In this document: positions 57,691 through 64,000 of the stretch, in pieces
Position numbering within the stretch: the stretch's first letter is position 1
How the letters are laid out: each line of letters begins with the position of its first letter
Origin: Gautieria morchelliformis
Lineage: Eukaryota; Basidiomycota; Agaricomycetes; Gomphales; Gomphaceae
Assembly: GCA_015179125.1 (NCBI GenBank)
Contig: WHVA01000210.1
Span: forward strand, 62,001 to 126,000
Direction of reading: 5' to 3'
DNA length: 64,000 bases
Position numbers and translations under genes: made by a program
The notes under the pieces: model-generated
Seen by the model: only the letters and a program-made list of their open reading frames with translations
Database searches by the model: none
What the model was told of the DNA's origin: nothing

Positions 57691-58662
57691 ACACCCTGTT
57701 TTCCATTTCCAGTTCCGACTCCATTTCCAACTCCTCTTACGGTTCCGATTCCATCTCCACCTCTGCTTTCGGAAATGATTCCGCTTCTGGGAGACCTTCC
57801 ACCAGTTCTGTTTGCTTTGCCAGTTCCACTCCAATTTCCGATGTCCGCTCTCGGAACAGTGTCGGAAATCAAGCGACTCACGTAATAGGTGGCATCAAGG
57901 GTCAATCAAGGGTCAGGGAGGTCAGGGCAATGCAGGGTTGATGGCGGGTGCCAAGTGTTGTCCCTGGCTGCGCAGCGTAGTATAATACGGGCTCGCTGAC
58001 ATTGGGGGTCCTTAGACTTTTCTCTTTGGATTTCCCCTTGTCAGGTGAGAATCCCCTCTCTTGTATACTCTGTTCATTTATACATACTTTGGATTTCCCC
58101 CTTGTCAGTTGTGTGGTAGTGTGATCTCCACAACCAGCCAGGGTTGCCCTTACAATGTACCCCAAGTATATCATGTGTAGCATGTCTCTTGTTTGTACTG
58201 TGTCCCCCATGTGTAGCATGTCCCCTGAGTGTAGCATGTCACCCAAGTATAGTGTGCATAGCATGTCCCTTGTTTGTAGTATGTCCCCATATGTAGCATA
58301 ACTCTAAGAGCCTAAAAGTGAACTTATTGTAGGTGCAGAGAAAATAAATAAATGTCAGAGGGTTTACAATGGATAATAGACTTACATTTTGCAAGCAGAG
58401 GCTGTTGTCATTAATTTTTAGCAAAGTCAAGGCAATTTTTTGGTATCTATTTTGACAAATATACAGTATATATATACATGAAAAAATAAAATAAAACAAA
58501 TACATAACAATTAAAAAAAAAAACAGAAACTGTTCCTAATAAATATCAAAAAAGAAGCAGATATGAGAGCAAGAAACATACCACTTGCAGCCATGACACA
58601 CAGGAATGGTGGGAGCTCTGAACCTGTGCTAGAAAAAAAAAAAAAGAAAAAAAAAAGAGGGT

Positions 58663-59420
58663 AAAAAAGCGAAATCTTATTGCAAGAAATGTCAGAAAAA
58701 ACACACCACAGGCTATGATGATGATCAAGAAAGGTGGGAGGCAATAAGAGGAGCAGGCCAGGCTGAAAAGCAGTCAAAAAGTGGTTAAAGAAGCGAAAAT
58801 TTTAGAAGAAATACCATGGAGAGAAGCTGATCCTACTAAATGTCAAAACAACACAAATATGATAGCATGACACACACCAGATGCAGCAATGGCAGACAGG
58901 AAAGGTGGGAAACACTAAGAGGAGGAACCTGGGCTGAAAAGATGGCAAAAAGAGGATAAAAAAGCGAAAATTAGGGGAAGAAATGACAGATATGATAAGG
59001 AAAGAGCACACAGGAGGCAGTAGTGATGACCAAGAAAGGTGGAGGCAATGAGAGGAGCAACCTAAGCTGAAAAGAAGTCAAACAGAGATTAAAAAAGCGA
59101 AAATTATACCAAGAAATAGCAATATTTACCATGGAGAGAAGCTGATTCTAATAAATATCAAACATGATAGCAATATCAAACATGATAGCAAGACACACAC
59201 CAGATGCACCAATATCAGACAGGCAAGGTGAGAGGCATTGAGAGAGGTGGCTGAAAAGAAGACAAAAAGAGGATAAAAAAGCGAAAATTATTGGAAGAAA
59301 TGATAGATATTACAGGAAAAAACACACCAGAGCCAGTAATAACCATCAAGAAAGGTGGGAGGCAATGAGAGGAGCAGCCTAGGGTGAAAAGAAGTCAAAA
59401 GAGATAAAAAAGCGAAAATA
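58663..59420 (+). repeat. Alternating long tandem repeats in Helitron A
   Basis: The anchor AAGCGAAA recurs at about 58667, 58791, 58963, 59096, 59281 and 59411. Intervals alternate between 124-133 and 172-185 bp, that is a dimeric unit of about 300-315 bp, two and a half copies. Confidence 0.7.
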
Positions 59421-59439
59421 TTAACAAAATTTACCTGAG

Positions 59440-59640
59440 GGGACTGTAGAGAGACAGAGAGCCCCAGTAAGAGACACAGAAAGAGCCACACACAGAGAAA
59501 TCCAGTAGCAGACACAGAGAGAGCCAGACAGAGAGCCAGACAGAGAGCCAGACAGAGAGACAGCCAGCAACAGACAGAGAGCCAGCAGCATAGACAGAGA
59601 GCCAGCAGCAGACAGACAGATCCAGCAGGCACAGACACAG
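59440..59640 (+). repeat. GAGAGCCAGACAGA microsatellite-like array
   Basis: Imperfect units of 10-14 bp containing GAGAGCCAG and GACAGA. A similar CAGACAG array lies at the same relative place in element B2 (62580-62650). Confidence 0.75.
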
Positions 59641-59910
59641 TGGGCAGGAGAGCCAGAGGTTGCCAGTTTGACCAGAGGAAATGGCAGCAGGAGGGTTGAG
59701 GGAAGGTGGGTGCGCGCGCGCAGCAACGTTGGACGCGAACGGGTCACGTGACCAGGAGCGCTGTTGGTCACTCGCGGCTGCGCCGCTCGCATTCAAACTC
59801 CGCCACAGTGCGTGGTTTGTTTGCATCTTAGTCAGGATTATGTCAGCGGAGCGTGCTGTTTTCATATAGCAAGGCCCACAACCGCCCCCCCTAGAACTTT
59901 ATACTATAGA

Positions 59911-60086
59911 CTAGGTGGATACCCGCGCTTCGCGCAGGGGTGCAAGTCAAACGCCTCGGTAAGGTCAAACACATCAGCAAGGTCAAACACCTTGCGTAAA
60001 TCAAACTTGGGATAAGTCAAACACATTCTGATAAGAAAATTTCTTTCAGATAAGTAAAAAACATCTTATTGATTGAAGGTAGGTAA
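59911..60086 (-). mobile_element. Helitron-like element B1, 3' part only
   Basis: Its minus-strand 3' end has a GC hairpin (59922-59940) followed by TATCCACCTAG, and the CTAG (59914-59911) is immediately followed by the TC start of element A. It is cut off by the S-family LTR at 60087. Confidence 0.65.
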
Positions 60087-60632
60087 TGTTATGACCATGC
60101 TGCTTGACCAACTCCGGTACCTCCATGCCTCCTCTGGCTCTATTCCGCAACGTCCACACATTGACCTTTTGATCCCCTTGTTCCTTACTATTCACATACT
60201 TCCCCTTTTGACTCTATTCACCGGCCTTCCCTACTTGACCCTTAGCATAGCAAGTCTGGAGCATCAGGAGATCCATTTGTTCCACTATCAATTAGACCCA
60301 CATTCCCCTTGTTCTTTTGCCTATTGATTGTTCTTAGTTCTACCCGGCGCCCCCTTGTAGTTCCTCTTGTTCCATATTAGTTACTTCCTCCATTTATCCT
60401 AGTTACTTTTGCTTGCACTGGAATTGCTTACCTCTATCTTCTGACATGTTGTCTCAGCTCTTTGTATAAAGCCCAGTCATGTGTGCCTCTGTTCTGCAAT
60501 CAAATAATTGACTTTGATATGTGACTCCCTTTGCACTGTTTTCTGTTCTTACCACAGCAAGTACTTCCAAGGCCTCTGTCTCTCTGACCTCTGCCTTCCA
60601 ACTCGATTTCTGATATTCTTGAACCCTTACCT
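60087..60632 (+). repeat. Solo LTR, family S, diverged and truncated copy 4
   Basis: It begins TGTTATGACCATGC and shares CTTGTTCTTTTGCC, CAGCTCTTTGTATAAA (TATA about 60464) and CAATCAAATAATTGAC with the other copies. It lacks their last part and stops at the CTAG of element B2. Confidence 0.7.
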
Positions 60633-60769
60633 CTAGGTGGATACCCATGCTTCGCAGGGGGGTGTAGGTCAAACACATTGGGTAAATCAAACTTGGGGAT
60701 AAGTAAAACACATCTCATTGCAATTGAAAGTAGCTATAAGCAACATATCAAGATAGGTAATGTCTCTAC

Positions 60770-61735
60770 ACATGTTTGCATGTGCCCAAGTATAGTGTGC
60801 ATAGCATGTCCCCAAGTATAGTGTGCGTAGGATGTCCTCCATGCATAGTGTGTCTCCACATGTAGTGTGTCCCCAACTACAGTGTGCATAGCGTGTCCCA
60901 GATGCATAGCATGTCCCTGGTTTGTAGCATGTCCCCAAACGTAGCGTGTCCCTAAATTATAGCATGTGTGTCCCCATGCATAGCATGTCCACACATGTAG
61001 CATGTCCCTACATGTAGTGTGTGTAGCATCTCCCTCAAGTATAGTGTGCAAAGTGTGTCCCCCATGCATAACATGTCCCCCAAGTATAGTGTGCATAGCA
61101 TGTCCTTTGTTTGTAGTGTGTCCCCCAAGTATAGCATGTGTAGAATGTCCCTTGTTTGTAGTGTTTTCCCCTGTAGTGTGTCCCTTGTTTGTACCGTGTC
61201 CCCCAAGCATAGTGTGTCCCCACATATAGTGTGCACATCTCCATGCATAACATGCGTGTCTCCACGCATAACATGGGTGTCCCCAAGCATAGCGTGTGTG
61301 TCCCCATGGATAGCATGCTTGTCCCCATGGATAGCATGCTTGTCCCCACGCATAACATGCGTGTCCATGCATAGCATGTGTGTCCCTATGCATAGCCTGT
61401 CTGTCCCCAAGGATAGTGTGTCCCCACATGTGGCATGCATGTCCCCATGCATAGCATACATGTCCCCAAGCATAGGGTGCATGTCCCCATGCATAACATG
61501 AGTGTCCCCATGCATAGCATGCGTGTCCCCAAGCATAGCGTGTGTCCCCACGCATAACATGTGTGTCTCCATGCATAACATGAGTGTCTCCACACATAGC
61601 ATGCATGTCCCCAAGCATAGCGTGCGTGTCTCCACACATAACATGCATGTCTCCACGCATAACATGTGTGTCCCCATGCATAGTGTGTGTAGCATGCCCC
61701 TCAAGTATAGCATGTGTAGCATATCCCCAAGGGCC
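60770..61735 (+). repeat. Long TAGCATGTCCCC minisatellite in Helitron B2
   Basis: About 50 imperfect units of 17-21 bp (CATAGCATGTCCCCAAG, CATAACATGTGTGTCCC and variants). Two long minus-strand frames run through it only because the unit lacks stops. Confidence 0.85.
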
Positions 61736-61862
61736 TCAAAGTGAAGCAAGCAGAGGCTGTTACTACTTATTAAATTTTAGCAAACTCAGGGACATGTATC
61801 AATATCTATTTTGTGACATATACAGACATAAATAAAATAGTCAAGGAAACCATATTTAAGCA

Positions 61863-62110
61863 GCTGCTGTCATTAATTTTTAGCAAAGTCAGGATTATCT
61901 ATTTTGCGAAGAAATGTCAAGAAAATGTCCAGTACATGTAAGCTGAAGCTGTTATTAATTTTAGCAAAGTTAGGATTATCTATTTTTCGAAAAATGTCAA
62001 AAAAATGCACTGTACATTTAACCTGGAGCTGTTGTCAATTTTGACAAAGTCAGGATAATTTATTGATATCTATTTGCGAAAAAATGTCAAAAAGTACAGT
62101 ACATTGAAGC
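61863..62110 (+). repeat. 83-95-bp tandem repeats, AT-rich
   Basis: Three units sharing CTGTTATTAATTTTAGCAAA, GTCAGGATTATCTATTTT and CGAAAAAATGTCAAAAA. A single related unit occurs in element A at about 58395-58480. Confidence 0.7.
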
Positions 62111-62579
62111 AGAAGCTGTGATTAATGCCCAGCCAAAGCCAGAGAAGCCCAGAGACTGACAGAGAAACCCAGAGCCCAGCCAAAGCCATAGTAAGCCAGC
62201 CACCAGTATAGCCAGAGAGGAGTGCCTGGTAAGCAGCTTTACAGTAAATAAAACAATAAAACAAACCACATTTAAAAGCAGAATCTATTGTCATTAATTT
62301 TAGAGGAAACTTATTGATGTCAATTTTCGAAAAAAACGTGAAAAATATTGATATTAAAACATTTTTTTCAGCAGTCTTTGGATGTTATTTAAATCTATTT
62401 TCGAAAAAAATCACAAAAATATAATACACATGTGACAATACTATATGATGAAAAAAAAAAGAACCAATAAAATTACCAACACAAATAAAATACATGGCAA
62501 TGCATTAACAAAAAGATATTACCTACCAATAGATAGCCAGCCTTCCAAAGCAATAGACATCCCAGCCAGCTAAAGGAGG

Positions 62580-62650
62580 AGACAGCAGACAAAGCAGACA
62601 GCAGACAGCAGACAGCAGACAGCAGACAGCAGACAGAGCAGACAGCAGAG
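62580..62650 (+). repeat. GACAGCA 7-bp microsatellite
   Basis: About eight consecutive CAGACAG units between 62583 and 62648, with two interruptions (AAAG, AGAG). Confidence 0.9.
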
Positions 62651-62982
62651 AGAGGAATCGCCGGTTGGGCAGGTTCCTGGTGTTCCCTCCTTACCGTTCG
62701 GCCTTTATACCGCGTGCGCGTGTCGTGCACGGACCACGCTCGCATATGCGCGCTCTGGTCGCGAACGGGTCACGTGACCGCTGCGCAGCGTTCTATGCTC
62801 GCGGCTGCGCCGCTCGACGCTGACCTAATTTGGAACGCAAACGGTCACGTGACCATGCTGCGCAGCGTTCTTGGCTCGCGGCTGCGCCGCTCGCGTCCGA
62901 TTGGCCAGCTGACTAAGGCTGACCTAAAACCTGACATAAGCTCGACGCCCACAACCCACTGAGCTGTTTTCATATAGTGTAA

Positions 62983-64000
62983 CTAGGTGGGTACCCGCGC
63001 GAAGCGCGGGGGTGTAGGTCAAGCGCCTTGGTAAGGTCAAATGCATAAGTAAGGTCAAGTGAATCAGTAAGGTCAAGTGAATCAGTAAGGTCAAGTGAAT
63101 CAGTAAGTTCAAGTGCATTGGGGTAAATAGGATCATGCAAAATATATCCCTGATCACATAGTATCATGAATCATGTATGCACCCATGGAACAGCCGAACA
63201 TGCAGAGCTCTCTCTCGACCTCTGGGATGGGCCTCCCAGCGACTCTAGACATGAAAGTGGTAATAGTCTTGACTGAATCATCAGAGATTATAAGATTGCG
63301 CCAATTGTCATAATCAACAGGTTTCAAAGCTTGTGCATTGTGAAATAGATCCAATAGTGATCTTGGGGATCCTGAATGTTGACAATGTGGTTACATCAAT
63401 ATGCCAGCTGATCCTCCGGTGACACTCTCACAGAACCAGAAACAATACCAAAATCAGAAATGGGGGAAGACCCAAAGTGCAGTTGGATAGCATGTCCTCA
63501 CACGTAACGTGTCCTCACAGGTAGCGTGTCCCCACACGTAACGTGTCCTCACAGGTAGCGTGTCCCCACACGTAACGTGTCCTCACAGGTAGCGTGTCCC
63601 CACACGTAACGTGTCCTCACAGGTAGCATGTCCCCACAGGTAGCGTGTCCTCACAGGTAGCATGTCCTCACAGGTAGCATGTCCCCACACGTAACGTGTC
63701 CTCACAGGTAGCGTGTCCCCAAACGTAGCGTGTCCTCACAGGTAATGTGTCCCCACAGGTAGCATGTCCTCACAGGTAGCGTGTCCTCACAGGTAGCGTG
63801 TCCTCACAGGTAGCGTGTCCTCACAGGTAGCGTGTCCCCACACGTAACATGTCCTCACAGGTAGTGTGTCCCCAAACGTAGCGTGTCCTCACAGGTAATG
63901 TGTCCCCACAGGTAGCGTGTCCCCGCACATAACGTGTCCTCACAGGTAGCGTGTCCCCACACATAACATGTCCTCACAGGTAGCGTGTCCCCACACGTAA
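62983..64000 (-). mobile_element. Helitron-like element C, continues past the window
   Basis: The minus-strand 3' terminus is canonical: hairpin CCCCGCGCTTCGCGCGGG, TACCCAC, CTAG (62986-62983), then T. Inside it are GGTCAAGTGAATCAGTAA tandem units (63035-63115) and the minisatellite at 63486-64000. A 66-codon minus-strand frame at 63154-63354 (LKPVDYDNWRNLIISDDSVK) looks protein-like but was not recognised. Confidence 0.65.
63486..64000 (+). repeat. TAGCGTGTCCTCACAGG minisatellite in Helitron C
   Basis: About 30 units of 17 bp, alternating GTAGCGTGTCCTCACAG and GTAACGTGTCCCCACAC types, running to the end of the window. Much more homogeneous than the arrays in A and B2. Confidence 0.9.

Larger units (their letters stand above)
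56590..59910 (-). mobile_element. Helitron-like non-autonomous element A
   Basis: On the minus strand it begins TCTATAGTATAAAG at 59910 and ends CCACCCTAG near 56590, with a worn 3' hairpin. Going from 3' to 5' it holds a GGTCAAACACATT-type segment, TAGCATGTCCCC minisatellites, a solo LTR (56836-57505), an AT-rich part with long tandem repeats, a GAGAGCCAGACAGA array, and a GC-rich 5' region with GGTCACGTGACC and GCGGCTGCGCCGCTCGC. No Rep/helicase was seen. Confidence 0.6.
60633..62980 (-). mobile_element. Helitron-like non-autonomous element B2
   Basis: The 3' end on the minus strand is a hairpin, TATCCAC and CTAG (60636-60633). It repeats the architecture of element A: GGTCAAACACATT segment, minisatellite (60770-61735), AT-rich segment with 83-95-bp tandem units (61863-62110), CAGACAG array, then GGTCACGTGACC, GCGGCTGCGCCGCTCG and CTATATGAAAACAGC at the 5' side. 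No coding capacity was seen. Confidence 0.6.

Noticed and set aside
60734-61749. Two long minus-strand frames (315 and 265 codons) rich in His, Met, Gly and Thr
   Set aside because: They run through the minisatellite, whose unit happens to lack stops in those frames; no start context or domain.
63486-64000. CRISPR-like regular array
   Set aside because: Units are contiguous 17-bp minisatellite copies without unique spacers, and the genome is eukaryotic.

Overview
The window looks like a repeat-dense, gene-poor stretch of a basidiomycete genome, most likely an agaricomycete. This is inferred from 49-59 nt introns with GT(A/G)NG(T/C) donors and CTRAY-like branch sites, and from the mobile-element families present: chromovirus-type Ty3/Gypsy, Ty1/Copia, tyrosine-recombinase (YR, DIRS-like) retroelements, a Tad-like LINE with RNase H, hAT, an IS630/Tc1-like DDE transposon, CACTA-like elements and Helitrons. 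Debris of host families common in that class is also present (NACHT-type WD40, an ENV7/STK16-like kinase, a DUR3 urea permease, a fungal multi-pass membrane protein).

Layout. 1-7.6 kb: a truncated Copia element, a duplicated promoter fragment, a WD40 relic and a YR retroelement relic. 7.6-15.6 kb: Copia debris cut by a solo LTR, a Myb/SANT-like relic and a minus-strand hAT relic cut by another solo LTR of the same family. 15.6-21.1 kb: a minus-strand LINE (ORF1, ORF2 with endonuclease, RT and RNase H) whose 3' side is fused to a second, different RT fragment. 23.45-43.63 kb: one nested stack. A YR retroelement (minus) was interrupted by a chromovirus (LTRs 23796-24008 and 42403-42615, target duplication CTTCT). 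The chromovirus then received three further insertions: an apparently intact IS630/Tc1-like transposon (28352-31580, TA duplication), a 1,480-bp solo LTR (32125-33604, GACAC duplication) and a giant palindromic element (36872-41743, AAG duplication). Without these insertions the chromovirus is about 9.2 kb.

The palindrome is the most unusual object here. Two 2,369-bp arms correspond base for base without any indel, around a 134-bp spacer of 32-bp tandem repeats. The ends read CACTGGAGGC and the target duplication is 3 bp, so it resembles a non-coding CACTA-type foldback element. Each arm carries older, diverged inverted copies inside itself.

45-54 kb is the only part with plausible live host genes. 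One is a seven-exon gene for a 655-residue protein with two C-terminal zinc fingers, whose middle exons are phase-symmetric and look duplicated; pieces of its promoter recur at two other places in the window. The other is a three-exon membrane-protein gene, followed by a decayed DUR3-like permease.

56.25-64 kb is a head-to-tail series of minus-strand Helitron-like elements (3' CTAG ends with GC hairpins at 56251, 56590, 59911, 60633 and 62983), each carrying expansions of the same TAGCATGTCCCC-type minisatellite. One junction shows the 3' CTAG of one element touching the 5' TC of the next.
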